Shown: positions 36,030 to 44,262 of the stretch, piece after piece
How the letters are laid out: each line of letters starts with the position of its first letter
How positions within the stretch are numbered: position 1 is the stretch's first letter
Program-made: the position numbers and the translations under genes
The notes under the pieces: generated by a model
What the model saw: only the letters and a program-made list of their open reading frames with translations
Told to the model about the DNA's origin: nothing
The model's database searches: none
Assembly: GCA_947503365.1 (NCBI GenBank)
Contig: CANNDT010000030.1
Location: 1 to 47,187 of the forward strand
From: CANNDT01 sp945876205
GTDB taxonomy: Bacteria > Acidobacteriota > Vicinamibacteria > Vicinamibacterales > UBA2999
Length of the DNA stretch: 47,187 nucleotides
Reading direction: 5' to 3'

Positions 36030-36468
36030 GTCGGTGAGCGCGGCAGCCAGGTGCTCCCCATGGGCGAGTTCCAGAATCTGCTCGATTTCCCGCCGGCGCC
36101 GAAGTTGAACATCCTCGGACGGCTCGATCCCGCGAGGTCGAGCGAGGCCGAACGGCGCGGCGAAGCGCTCTTCTTCGGCAAGGCCCAGTGCGCAGCCTGC
36201 CACGTGCCGCCGTACTACACCGACAACCTGATGCACAACCTGCGCACGGAGCGGTTCTTCAGGGAGGTCACCATCAACGGGCGCAAGGCGTCTGCTGACG
36301 GGTCGATCAAGACCTTCCCGCTGCGCGGCATCAAGGACTCGCCGCCGTACCTGCACGACGATCGACTGATGACGCTTGATGACACGGTGGAGTTCTTCAA
36401 CCTCGTGCTCGGTCTCAAGCTCGCGGCGCCGGAGAAGCAGGACATCGTGGCGTTCATGCAAGCTCCTA
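36030..36468 (+). pseudogene. C-terminal relic of a di-haem cytochrome c peroxidase-like protein
   Basis: Conserved sequence starts near 36030 (GSQVLPMGEFQNLLDF) without signal peptide or first haem domain. It has one haem motif CAACH in FFGKAQCAACHVPPYYTDN, then KTFPLRGIKDSPPYLHDDRL and FFNLVLGLKLAAPEKQDIVA and ends at FMQA near 36468. It resembles the second half of a cytochrome c551 peroxidase or MauG-like protein. The frame stays open downstream to 36674, but the added sequence does not look native. Confidence 0.65.
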
Positions 36469-36677
36469 GCTGTGTTCCGGACCGCGCGGTCCTCCGCCCG
36501 GTCCGGATGCGGGGCGGTCCATCCGAGTCGCGTGAACCACGCCACCCCGAATTATTTTGGCAAGGTGACAAGGCTGAATACCGACCCTCGGGCGGCTATG
36601 CGCGGTTGCGTCACGTCGCAGGGCGTGCCCGAGAAGTGCGGGAGGCTGCCGAAGACACGCGAAGACTGGAGTGAGTT

Positions 36678-37103
36678 ATGCGAGACCAAGAAACGCCTCG
36701 AGGCGAAATCGTCTGCCCGTACGGATTTGGACGCCGCGTCGGCGGAACGCTCCAAGACACGGTCGAGAAAGTGACCGGCGCACTCAAGAATGAGGGCTTC
36801 GGAGTGCTCACGGAGATCAACGTCAAGGACACCCTCAAGAAGAAACTTGACGTCGATTTTCGAGGATACGTGATCCTCGGCGCGTGCAACCCGGCGCTGG
36901 CCCACCAAGCGCTGACAGCGGACCCACAGATTGGCCTTCTGCTGCCCTGCAATGTGGTGGTGCAAGAAGCGCCGGACGGCGGCGTCATCGTTACGATCGC
37001 CGACCCGCGCGCAATGTTTTCGCTGGTGAACAGTCCCGGCGTGGAACCAGTCGTGGTGGAGGCTGAGCGTCGGCTCAGACGCGTCATCGAGTCCCTTGCG
37101 TGA
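36678..37103 (+). CDS. DUF302 domain protein
   Basis: 141 aa. DUF302 core: YGFGRRVGGTLQDTVEKVTG, LKNEGFGVLTEINVKDTLK, DFRGYVILGACNPALAHQAL, IGLLLPCNVVVQE. The conserved ACNP cysteine is present. DUF302 proteins are small, often dimeric, and frequently sit near redox, sulfur or metal-homeostasis genes; their molecular role is not settled. The gene looks intact with a normal length, unlike its left neighbours, and ends just before the tRNA-derived repeat. Confidence 0.85.
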   Translation: MRDQETPRGEIVCPYGFGRRVGGTLQDTVEKVTGALKNEGFGVLTEINVKDTLKKKLDVDFRGYVILGACNPALAHQALTADPQIGLLLPCNVVVQEAPDGGVIVTIADPRAMFSLVNSPGVEPVVVEAERRLRRVIESLA

Positions 37104-37121
37104 TCGCGGCGTTAGGCTGGT

Positions 37122-37162
37122 TCCTCGGGCTGGATTCGAACCAGCAACCCTCGCGTTAACAG
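37122..37162 (-). repeat. Duplicated tRNA-Asn 3' end (candidate att site)
   Basis: This 41-base stretch matches 47112..47152 at 39 positions; the two mismatches form an adjacent GC/CG swap in the anticodon-stem region. It covers the tRNA from the anticodon loop to the acceptor 3' strand, in the same orientation as the intact gene. The 5' half of a tRNA is absent. This is the footprint of an integrase that targets a tRNA 3' end. Confidence 0.75.
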
Positions 37163-37172
37163 GAAGAACTGG

Positions 37173-37265
37173 GCGATTCGTACCGGGTAGTACGGAGTGG
37201 CAGTGGCTCTACAGAATCAGCCATTTGCAGAGTTTCCGCGATTCCGCGAATCGTACTGAGTAGCA
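37173..37265 (+). repeat. Imperfect direct repeats next to the left att copy
   Basis: Two 20-base units with about four differences (37173..37192 and 37246..37265), sharing GCGA-x-TCGTAC-x-G-x-GTAG. A further element, CAGAGTTTxCGxGAT at 37228..37242, recurs at 47048..47062 near the other end. They could be arm-type sites for a lost integrase. Confidence 0.4.
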
Positions 37266-37379
37266 TTGAGAACGATCGCGGGTAGCCACAATTTCGTCCA
37301 CATCGGGTCCGAACTCCTTGAGGGGTGCAGGGGTGAGATCCCGGAGGCGTGCGCCAGCGCGGGGCCGTCGTGTTAACGG

Positions 37380-38102
37380 TTATTGAACCGCCGTGACACG
37401 CGCGTATATCGCGTAACAGATCACGATGGGCACCGCCAGGGCGGCCATCGAGACGTCTTCGCGCATGAGCGATTGGCGCACGATCGCCACGGCCACGGCG
37501 GCGAACAATGACGCGGGCGCCGCACCGAGAAACCGGCGTCGCCAGCACTCGAGAGGTCGTTCGCCGGTGGTCTCGGCGATGACCCACGCGATGAGACCGG
37601 AGTTCACGACGAAATATGCGACAGCGGCGCCGGTGATCGCAACGAGCTCCGTCACGCCATCGTGGGCCACCGCCCCTCCGAGTACAGACCAGGTGTGCCC
37701 CGCCGCGCGGACAGCGAGTGCAATCACGCCCACGCTGAACGCCGTCCGGTACCAAGGCTGCGGCTGCCGGACGTTGATCAGGCACTGCACGAGAACCCCG
37801 GCGACAGCGATCGTGGTGGCGAAGCTGGTCCCCACCGCCGCAATCATCCAGAAGTCCACGAACTGCGCCATCGTCATCGTCGCGCGAGCGTGTCCGACGC
37901 GCAGCCGTAGCTTGAATAACGACACCACCACCATCGCCGTGAGGGCGACGGTGGCGGTCGGCGTCCACGGGTACGCACCGGGCAGCGAAAGAGCGATGGC
38001 AGCGCCACCGGCGGCGGTGACGCCAGTGATGTAGATACGCGCCGCTGTACTGAGCGGACGGCGCCCTGCGGCAGTGGTGGGCGACATGGTTCCGGAGGCC
38101 AT
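37380..38102 (-). CDS. Seven-helix membrane protein resembling a sensor input domain
   Basis: 240 aa with about 7 hydrophobic segments (ARIYITGVTAAGGAAIALSL, FVDFWMIAAVGTSFATTIAV, LVAITGAAVAYFVVNSGLIA, LFAAVAVAIVRQSL). It resembles the membrane input region found at the N-terminus of some HD-GYP and GGDEF signalling proteins in Acidobacteria, but no output domain is attached. Start at ATG 38102 or 38087; neither has a clear ribosome site. It follows the subtilase gene by 20 bases and is probably co-transcribed. Confidence 0.6.
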   Translation of the reverse strand: MASGTMSPTTAAGRRPLSTAARIYITGVTAAGGAAIALSLPGAYPWTPTATVALTAMVVVSLFKLRLRVGHARATMTMAQFVDFWMIAAVGTSFATTIAVAGVLVQCLINVRQPQPWYRTAFSVGVIALAVRAAGHTWSVLGGAVAHDGVTELVAITGAAVAYFVVNSGLIAWVIAETTGERPLECWRRRFLGAAPASLFAAVAVAIVRQSLMREDVSMAALAVPIVICYAIYARVTAVQ

Positions 38103-38122
38103 AGCGGGGGGCCGGCTGCTAA

Positions 38123-40024
38123 CTAGTTGCTGCTTCCCCCTGCACTCACATCGCCCCAGACGATCTGGTCGCCCTCGCCCCACACGATGTGATCGGCATC
38201 GCCCCAGACGATCTGGGTGCTCCACACGGGAAACGCGATGTTCGTCAGATGGCCGGCGGGATTGAAGCCGTCACCCCAGACGATCTGGTCGCCCCAGACG
38301 ATTTGGTCTCCCCACACGATCTGGTCGCCCCAGACGATCTGCTGGGCCCATGCGGGCGCGTTCACCGTGGCCGTATCACCCCACACGATCTGATCGCCCC
38401 AGACAATCTGCTGCACCCACTCGAAGGTCGCATCGCCAAGCAACGTGAACGGCGACACGCCGTACTCGAGCCACGCGGTATTCACCGGCATCGTCGGCTC
38501 TATGGCGCGCACGAGCTGAATGCTTCCCGCGGCGTTGACGCCGCCGGCACCCTGTGAAAATGCCGCGGGTACGAGCGGGTCGTTGCCGGGAACGCGGAGG
38601 GCCGTGTACTGCAGGATCGCCTTCACGGTGTTGGGGGTCAGCGACGACGAGGAGCCCTCATCCTTGCGGTTGGCGTCAATGACGAGAGCGACGACGCCCG
38701 AGGTCACCGCGGCAGCCATGCTGGTGCCGCTCAATTTGATGTACGGCGCAATATCCGCGCGAAGCGACGCATCCTGGTACAGCGTTGTCGTCGGATCCGA
38801 AATCGCTACCAGCGCCTGCCCCGGCGCTACGACATCCGGCTTGACAAGGCCGTCGTACCACGTCGGCCCTCGCGAGCTGAACGGCGACACCTCATCGTCG
38901 GACCGCGTCGCCGTGTACCGCGTACGGAACGAGCCGGCGGTAATCGCCGACGGGGCGTTGCCGGGCGAGCTGATGCCCGCGTAGCCGACCTGCCCCGTGA
39001 CGGCGTTCACGCCGTAGTTGCCCGCGGCAACGACGACGACGATGCCGGCGCGGACCGCGCGTTCCACCGCCTGCACGAGGGGATCCGTCGCGGCGGGTTC
39101 GTAAATCGGATGACCCAGCGACAGGTTGACGACATCGATGCGCAGCGCGGCGCGGTTCGCGGTGGCAAATTCGAGCGCCGCAATGACGTCACTCGAATAG
39201 CCGCGGCCCGTACTGTCGAGCACCTTGAGGCCAATCAGGCGTGCACCGGTGGCCACGCCCACGTACTTGCCCTTCGACGACTGGCCATTGCCCGCGATCA
39301 ACCCGGCGATATGCGTGCCGTGCCCGTATCCATCGGAGGGTGTCGCCGCGATGCCGCCGCGCGTGAAGTCGTAAAAGGCCGCGATGCGGCCCTGCAAGTC
39401 GGTCGTCGGCGCGATCCCTGAATCGATGATCCCAACGCCGACGTCAGCGCCGGTGTCTGCCGTGGTCACGCCCAATGTGGTGCGAAGAGCTTGCGAGTCG
39501 AAGGACGCCGCCAGCGTGGGACTGTTGGCCAGCGCGGCGCTCGTCATGATCGAGAGGGCGCCAAGATCCACGCTGCTCGACGTGAGGCCAAGGTCAGTTG
39601 ACGATCCTGTCGAATCGGCTGCCGCCAGCGGATCGGCCGTGGCCGGGTCCGTTGACGCGACGGCGGTTTGCGTGGTGGTGAGCGGCGCATCCAGGGAGAG
39701 TCCCCATGCATCCGGATCGGCGACCATGCTCGCCAGCGCCGCACGCGGCAATGTGACGGTGAGCGCGCCGATGCCCGGATGCTCGTGCAGAACCGTTCCA
39801 CCTCTCGCCGCGACCCGGCGGCCCAGGGACGCCCCGGCGCTGGGACGGTGCTGGACGATCACCCTGACGATGTCCGGCAGGACGGAGGGGTTTGCAAGGA
39901 CCCGATCGACTCTCGCTCGCTGCGCCTGGGATTGCGCGAGAACCGGCCAGCCTGCCGCGCACGTGAGCGACAGAATCAAGCAGACCGATAGATAGACCGA
40001 ACAAGACGAATGCCGAAGACGCAT
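38123..40024 (-). CDS. Secreted subtilisin-like (S8) serine protease with C-terminal QIVWGD repeats
   Basis: 633 aa. A signal peptide (SVYLSVCLILSLTCAAGWPV) is followed by an inhibitor-I9-like propeptide. The catalytic triad is in order: Asp in VGIIDSG, His in GHGTHIAGLIAG, Ser in LSGTSMAAAV. The C-terminal 95 residues hold nine copies of [QH]IVWG[DE]. Subtilases with VWG(N/D) tails are known to me from Acidobacteria; the tail may be a surface or self-assembly element. The protease probably works outside the cell. A 12-base palindrome lies just upstream of the start. Confidence 0.92.
   Translation of the reverse strand: MRLRHSSCSVYLSVCLILSLTCAAGWPVLAQSQAQRARVDRVLANPSVLPDIVRVIVQHRPSAGASLGRRVAARGGTVLHEHPGIGALTVTLPRAALASMVADPDAWGLSLDAPLTTTQTAVASTDPATADPLAAADSTGSSTDLGLTSSSVDLGALSIMTSAALANSPTLAASFDSQALRTTLGVTTADTGADVGVGIIDSGIAPTTDLQGRIAAFYDFTRGGIAATPSDGYGHGTHIAGLIAGNGQSSKGKYVGVATGARLIGLKVLDSTGRGYSSDVIAALEFATANRAALRIDVVNLSLGHPIYEPAATDPLVQAVERAVRAGIVVVVAAGNYGVNAVTGQVGYAGISSPGNAPSAITAGSFRTRYTATRSDDEVSPFSSRGPTWYDGLVKPDVVAPGQALVAISDPTTTLYQDASLRADIAPYIKLSGTSMAAAVTSGVVALVIDANRKDEGSSSSLTPNTVKAILQYTALRVPGNDPLVPAAFSQGAGGVNAAGSIQLVRAIEPTMPVNTAWLEYGVSPFTLLGDATFEWVQQIVWGDQIVWGDTATVNAPAWAQQIVWGDQIVWGDQIVWGDQIVWGDGFNPAGHLTNIAFPVWSTQIVWGDADHIVWGEGDQIVWGDVSAGGSSN
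38150..38410 (-). repeat. QIVWGD-coding tandem repeats
   Basis: Nine 18-base units encoding [QH]IVWG[DE], in clusters of two, four, one, one and one with short spacers. In the forward reading the motif appears as near-copies of CCCCAGACGATCTGGTCG. The third-base variation between units argues for selection on the peptide. Confidence 0.9.
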
Positions 40025-40458
40025 ATGTGTGGCATCCAGCAGGGCAAGCGGAGTGCCACCGGAATTCCGCCACCGGTGGCGTCTAACCGTCACGAAGAGT
40101 GCCGGGAATGCGTCATGGCAATTTGATGGCGCAGCCTCAGATCAGGGAGCTCACCGTTAGAACAATGTGTCTTATTGAGATCTCTCGAGTGTGGCGGCGT
40201 CGTGTCGGGTTTCCGACAGCCGATCCGGAATTCCGACGCTGCTCTGGGCATCGAGCGGAGGGCACGATGCGCGGAGCGAGTCGGCCGAAGCCTGGAGCCA
40301 GGCCGAGCGCCAAGACCAAGTGAAGCACGGGATTGGCTCACCGTGCTGAGCGACTTCCGGAACCGGCTATCCATGCCGGTACGATTCACTTTTCGGAACT
40401 GGATGGTGCGGGAGGCGGCAAGCTTGACATGCGACTGGCATGCTCGCATGCTGGCAGC
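40025..40458. other. Intergenic stretch with inverted repeats, no gene
   Basis: 434 bases between the divergently placed subtilase and VapB-like genes. It contains the 12-base palindrome GCCACCGGTGGC at 40069..40080 with a second GCCACCGG copy at 40055..40062, near the subtilase start; this could be an operator or a leader hairpin. No reading frame here looks native. Confidence 0.5.
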
Positions 40459-40689
40459 ATGTCACGAATGGTCCAGATCCGTAACGTGCCTGACACCCTG
40501 CACCGCAAGCTCAAGGTCCGTGCCGCAGACGCAGGGCAGACGCTCTCCGACTACCTGCTCGCAGAGCTGGAACGGCTCGCCGCGCGGCCTACGCGCGAGG
40601 AGATGCTAGCCAGAATCCATAGTCGAAGGCGAGTGACCCTGAAAACGCCGGCCGCCACGGTGATCCGCGAGGAGCGCGAGTCCGCGTGA
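40459..40689 (+). CDS. Antitoxin of a VapBC-type pair, ribbon-helix-helix (FitA-like)
   Basis: 76 aa from ATG at 40459 (MSRMVQIRNV); ATG 40468 is an alternative. The ribbon strand VQIRNVP precedes helices LHRKLKVRAADAG and SDYLLAELERLAARP, a FitA/VapB-like RHH. Its C-terminal tail would wrap the toxin. The stop overlaps the toxin GTG start. It would bind its own promoter with the toxin. Confidence 0.82.
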   Translation: MSRMVQIRNVPDTLHRKLKVRAADAGQTLSDYLLAELERLAARPTREEMLARIHSRRRVTLKTPAATVIREERESA

Positions 40690-41081
40690 TCGTCGTCGAC
40701 GCGTCGGCCCTGCTGGAGTTCCTCCTGCAGACCCCGCTCGGCACTCGGGTCGAGGCGCGCCTCTTTCGAGACGGGGACGAGTTTCATACGCCTCATCTCG
40801 TGGACGTCGAAGTGACCCAGGGCCTCCGGCGCCTCGTCCGGTTAGGTGAGGTTTCACCTGACCGCGCGATCGAAGCGATCGCGGACCTCGTCGACCTCGA
40901 TCTCCACCGGCACGCCCATCTCGATCTCCTCACGCGCGCGTGGAAACTTCGTGAGAACGTCACGGCGTACGACGCCATGTACGTCGCTCTGGCGGAGGCA
41001 CTCGATGCGGCGGTCGTCACCTGCGACGCACCACTGGCCATGGCACCGGGACACCACGCGAGAATCGAGGTAGTCGAGTGA
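40686..41081 (+). CDS. PIN-domain toxin (VapC-like ribonuclease)
   Basis: 131 aa from GTG at 40686. PIN acidic residues: Asp in MIVVDASALLE, Glu in VDVEVTQGL, Asp in TAYDAMYVALAEAL and Asp in VVTCDAPLA. VapC toxins cut tRNA or rRNA with Mg2+ and are neutralised by the RHH antitoxin made from the overlapping gene. The module may help keep the surrounding DNA segment in place. Confidence 0.9.
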   Translation: MIVVDASALLEFLLQTPLGTRVEARLFRDGDEFHTPHLVDVEVTQGLRRLVRLGEVSPDRAIEAIADLVDLDLHRHAHLDLLTRAWKLRENVTAYDAMYVALAEALDAAVVTCDAPLAMAPGHHARIEVVE

Positions 41082-41349
41082 CGAACAAGACATTCGGACC
41101 GGTGCTTGTCACGCCGCCGGCAAAGAGTAGTCCCGATTCGTGCGCCGGACCGCCTAGCATCATTAACGCGTAATAGAACGCTCGGACCTTTCGAATCAAA
41201 GGATCTCGATGGCGTTCGTTGAGGTACGGGGAAGACTCGCTGGCGAAGATCAGGAAATTGCTCGCCTCAAGACGTTCAGCCCGAAACGTGCCCAATGTAG
41301 CGCGCCAATCTGCTCCGAGGTCGAAGTTGAGAAGGAGACTGTCCGACAT
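41017..41349 (-). CDS. Possible small protein or remnant, unknown
   Basis: 110-codon frame whose first 80 residues look protein-like (MSDSLLLNFDLGADWRATLG, KVRAFYYALMMLGGPAHESG). Its end overlaps the toxin gene antisense and looks degenerate. I do not recognise a family. It may be a fragment of a decayed gene, like its right-hand neighbours. Confidence 0.3.
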   Translation of the reverse strand: MSDSLLLNFDLGADWRATLGTFRAERLEASNFLIFASESSPYLNERHRDPLIRKVRAFYYALMMLGGPAHESGLLFAGGVTSTGPNVLFVTRLPRFSRGVPVPWPVVRRR

Positions 41350-41383
41350 GATGAAGGCCTCGGGAGAAACGTGAGCGGCGGCA

Positions 41384-41473
41384 CCCGTCTCCCGCTATCC
41401 ACGGTGGGGCTTCTGGAAGCTCTTCGACCGGATGCGCGGCGAGGGACGGACGTGAAACCACAAGCGCCTGCAC
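41384..41473 (+). pseudogene. IS3-family transposase (orfB) relic
   Basis: The frame reads SRYPRWGFWKLFDRMRGEGR then T, stop, NHKRL. This matches the IS3 orfB segment YP-x-WGFWK...WNHKRV, with the tryptophan codon changed to TGA at 41453. The catalytic DDE domain and terminal repeats are absent. It is a short scar of a past insertion. Confidence 0.55.
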
Positions 41474-41518
41474 GCGACAGGCCTGCTGCACCCGGTCGAT
41501 GGGGTGGCCGTGCCTTGC

Positions 41519-41635
41519 GTGGTGGTGTTCAACGGCGGGTCGTCGAGCATTCGGTTCGCGGTGTACGAGGCAGGCGACACGCTGCGGCGACGACTCGACG
41601 GCAAGGCGTCAGGACCGCACCCACGGCTGGGTTAG
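41519..41635 (+). pseudogene. N-terminal fragment of acetate kinase
   Basis: The frame reads VVVFNGGSSSIRFAVYEAGD then TLRRRLDGK. NxGSSSx(K/R)F is the N-terminal phosphate-binding motif of acetate kinase. The frame stops 12 residues later at 41633, right where the antiporter gene ends. It is in frame with the IS3 relic. The rest of the gene is missing. Confidence 0.6.
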
Positions 41636-43053
41636 AAGAACCCGACGAAACCAGCCACCACGTACAAAACGGCCGCGATCCCGGCGGCTGCAAAGTTGTA
41701 AGGGGCCGCGTAGCGCAGATACGTGGCGTGGTCCGCGCGCGCGATGTTCGACGCCATATTGGTCATTCCTGCAACAGGGGACGTGACGTCGCCGAACGTG
41801 CCTCCGGTAATGACGGCAGCAACGCCGAGCGGAACGCTGGCACCAGCAGACACCGCCAGAGGAATTGCGAACGGCATGATGAGCGACGCGGCCCCCCATC
41901 CTGAGCCAATGAAGTAGGTGACGGAGGCCGAGAGGATGAAGAGCGTGACCGCAACACTCCAGCCTGGCAAGGCACTACCCACCAGGTCCTTGATGAACAC
42001 GTTCATCCCGAGTTCCTGCGAGACCGCGGCCAGCGGCCAGGCGATGGCCAGGATCACCAGGGTCGGCATGATGTCGTTCCCACCGGAGATGAAGTCAGTG
42101 ACCATCTCCTTGATGCCGTACTTCTGCAACGCGTAGACGATGGCCGTCACGAAGACCGCGATGAAGAGCGCAACGAGCATCGCCCGGTTCGGCTCGGTGT
42201 TCATGATCGCCCCAAGCAACGAGGCTCTGTCGGACCCTTCAGACCCGAAGAACCAAAAGAAGAAGAGGCTCAGTGCAATGACCGTCAGCATCGGAATGAC
42301 GAGATTCACGAGTCTTGCCTTGATCACGGGCTCCGAAGCGTCCATCGTCATGCCCGCCTCGGCAGGCGGCGTGTGAGACGCTGGTGCGGCATGGCTCCGC
42401 TTCCCCTCGCGGGAGGTGTGGAACATCGAGAGAAACGTGATGGCGATCACGACGAGGCTGAAGAACTCGAGCGGAATGGCCTTGAGCCAGATGGAGTAGG
42501 CGGTGGCCTGATCACTGATTCCGGCGCTCTTCAGGCCAATGGTAATGATCGCCAGGTTGAATCCCACGAACGTGGTTGCGATCGGGATGAGTTCGACGAC
42601 TGGGCTTGCCGTGTTGTTCAGCATGAACGCAAGGCGCTCGCTGGCGATCCCGTGCTTCTCTGCAAGCGGTCGCGTGATCGACCCAGCGCCGACGATTCGG
42701 AAGCCACAGTCAATGAAGGTCACCGGAATGAGAGCCCACAGCACGTAGAGCGCGCCCTTCTTGCTTGCCACGTGCTCGCCTGCCAGGGCAGAGAACGCGT
42801 GAATGCCGCCCGACTTCTTGATGATGCCCATCAAGCCGCTGAACAAGTAGAGGAAGAGGAGTACTTGAAGGCTGTCCTTGTCCGTGAGCGTGCTGACAAT
42901 CTGATCCACAGCTGTTTCAAAACCGCCGGTGATCCGCCGGTCCAGCAGATACCCACCCAGTAACAAGCCGGCAAGCAGCGACGGAACGATTCTCTTGGAC
43001 CAAATCGCAATGGCAATCGTGAGAAGCGGAGGCAAGACGGATAGCCATGTCAT
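41632..43053 (-). CDS. NhaC-family Na+/H+ antiporter-like transporter
   Basis: 473 aa with about 11-12 hydrophobic segments. Family-like blocks: LLFLYLFSGLMGIIKKSGG, FIDCGFRIVGAGSITRPLAE, SPVVELIPIATTFVGFN, FIGSGWGAASLIMPFAIPLA, GGTFGDVTSPVAGMTNMASN. NhaC and related carriers exchange sodium for protons or amino acids/organic anions. Start at ATG 43053; ATG 43065 is possible but has no spacing from the GAGGGG site. No operon partner is evident. Confidence 0.82.
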   Translation of the reverse strand: MTWLSVLPPLLTIAIAIWSKRIVPSLLAGLLLGGYLLDRRITGGFETAVDQIVSTLTDKDSLQVLLFLYLFSGLMGIIKKSGGIHAFSALAGEHVASKKGALYVLWALIPVTFIDCGFRIVGAGSITRPLAEKHGIASERLAFMLNNTASPVVELIPIATTFVGFNLAIITIGLKSAGISDQATAYSIWLKAIPLEFFSLVVIAITFLSMFHTSREGKRSHAAPASHTPPAEAGMTMDASEPVIKARLVNLVIPMLTVIALSLFFFWFFGSEGSDRASLLGAIMNTEPNRAMLVALFIAVFVTAIVYALQKYGIKEMVTDFISGGNDIMPTLVILAIAWPLAAVSQELGMNVFIKDLVGSALPGWSVAVTLFILSASVTYFIGSGWGAASLIMPFAIPLAVSAGASVPLGVAAVITGGTFGDVTSPVAGMTNMASNIARADHATYLRYAAPYNFAAAGIAAVLYVVAGFVGFF

Positions 43054-43545
43054 GGTCGTGCACATCCCCTCTAGGGCGCTTTTGCCGCCCAATCGGCGGG
43101 AGCCTCGATCTAAGAGGATGGCTCATTGCGGGCAACCGCCGATGTGCAATAGCGGACAGCCCTTCGCGCTCCCTGGCGGCAAGGTGGCCAGGGCGCTTGC
43201 GCCTGTAGCCCTACGCCAGGAGGCGGAACGGCTGACTCGCAGCGACTCTGCCGGGCGTAACAGAAACCGCGAGTGGTTGAGATGGCCGAACCGTTGGCAC
43301 AGGAGGTGCACACGTGATCGTGGCTGTCAACGCGCGACTGTTGAGACTCAAGACATGAGTAAGGCACGGCTGCGCGTTTGGGAACAGCCCCATGTCGGAG
43401 GCTCGCGTGACGTTCATATGATGAAACAGATCCGAATTCCGTCCATTGTTGCGATTAGGAGCCGTCACCCCGTCTGCGAATCACGCGCCTTCCTGCGCTT
43501 CGCGGATCCACGGCAGACAATTCAATCAGTCGAGAGGTACAGACC
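43054..43545. other. Intergenic stretch with a short orphan start
   Basis: 492 bases without an intact gene. At 43301..43308 a near-perfect ribosome site AGGAGGTG precedes GTG at 43314, opening a 13-codon peptide (MIVAVNARLLRLKT). VNxRLL is reminiscent of glycosyltransferase N-termini, so it could be a truncated gene start. No other feature is supported. Confidence 0.4.
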
Positions 43546-43929
43546 ATGAGCTGCTGCAGTGATGTCATGGAACCGATCAAGGCGTCGTCTTGCTGCACGC
43601 CCACAGACACAGCAGCGCAGGCCGCACAGGCAATGCGGACGTCAGGCTGCGGCTGCGCGCCCGTGGTTGAGGATGCGGACCGGCTCACGCTGGTCGGCGT
43701 TGTCACCGAGCGCGACGTCTGTTGCGGCGTGGCGGCTGACGACCGCCAAGCGTCTGACGTTCGCGTCGAAGAGATCATGCGGCCCCGGTCTGCCTGTTGC
43801 GGGGCGGATGAGCCAGTTGACGACGCGCGACGCAAACTCCACGAGCATCAGGCGACGAGCCTGCCCGTCGCGGACAGCGCGGGAGGCTGCTGCGGCACTG
43901 TCAGCGTTCACCGCCTGGAGAAGTCGTAG
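43546..43929 (+). CDS. Cysteine-rich CBS-domain protein
   Basis: 127 aa forming a CBS pair: TPTDTAAQAAQAM and VVTERDVCCGVAADDR in the first, VEEIMRPRSAC and HQATSLPVADSA in the second. Twelve cysteines occur, mostly as CC pairs (SCC, SSCC, DVCC, SACC, GGCC) plus CGC, far more than usual for CBS proteins, which normally bind adenosine nucleotides. Location upstream of the copper ATPase suggests metal binding, as inference. The second CBS unit looks short at its C-terminus. Confidence 0.8.
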   Translation: MSCCSDVMEPIKASSCCTPTDTAAQAAQAMRTSGCGCAPVVEDADRLTLVGVVTERDVCCGVAADDRQASDVRVEEIMRPRSACCGADEPVDDARRKLHEHQATSLPVADSAGGCCGTVSVHRLEKS

Positions 43930-43959
43930 AGCAACCGGACAGCAAGGGAGAGCAGTCAC

Positions 43960-44112
43960 ATGAACAATACGAACACAAAGAACACCAACACAGTCGCGAT
44001 CATCATCGGGACGGTCATCGTAGTCTTGTTGCTCGTCCTGGTCTTCGGCGGAAGCGGGATGATGACAGGAGGCGAGACGACGACAGGGGGCATGATGCAT
44101 TGGTGGAGGTAG
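43960..44112 (+). CDS. 50-aa membrane peptide with Met/His/Trp tail
   Basis: 50 aa: a polar Asn/Thr-rich start (MNNTNTKNTNT), one transmembrane helix (VAIIIGTVIVVLLLVLVFGG) and a tail with MM, MMHWW. GGGAGAG lies 8 bases upstream. Met and His clusters bind Cu(I), and the next genes are a YHS protein and a copper ATPase, so a small copper-related membrane factor is plausible but unproven. No family recognised. Confidence 0.6.
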   Translation: MNNTNTKNTNTVAIIIGTVIVVLLLVLVFGGSGMMTGGETTTGGMMHWWR

Positions 44113-44262
44113 CAGACCAGCCGTTCGTGAAGTGACCGCGCCGGCCACGCGGCCCATTGCCCGCCTCCCGTGAGGCCGGACTCGAGATGGAGCTGAGCCG
44201 GCCGCCGGGGTCATGCCGGCGGAAGCCGTGCGTCTACAGGACAGAAGCGAGAGGAGGACAAC

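Noticed and set aside
37122..37162. Second tRNA-Asn gene
   Set aside because: Only the 3' half is present; no 5' acceptor strand or D arm follows.
38150..38410. CRISPR-like short regular repeats
   Set aside because: The 18-base units are coding repeats (IVWGD) inside the subtilase frame, without unique spacers.
43642..44214. 190-codon minus-strand frame across the CBS and small-peptide genes
   Set aside because: Antisense to two better supported genes and without motifs; Arg/Ala-rich.
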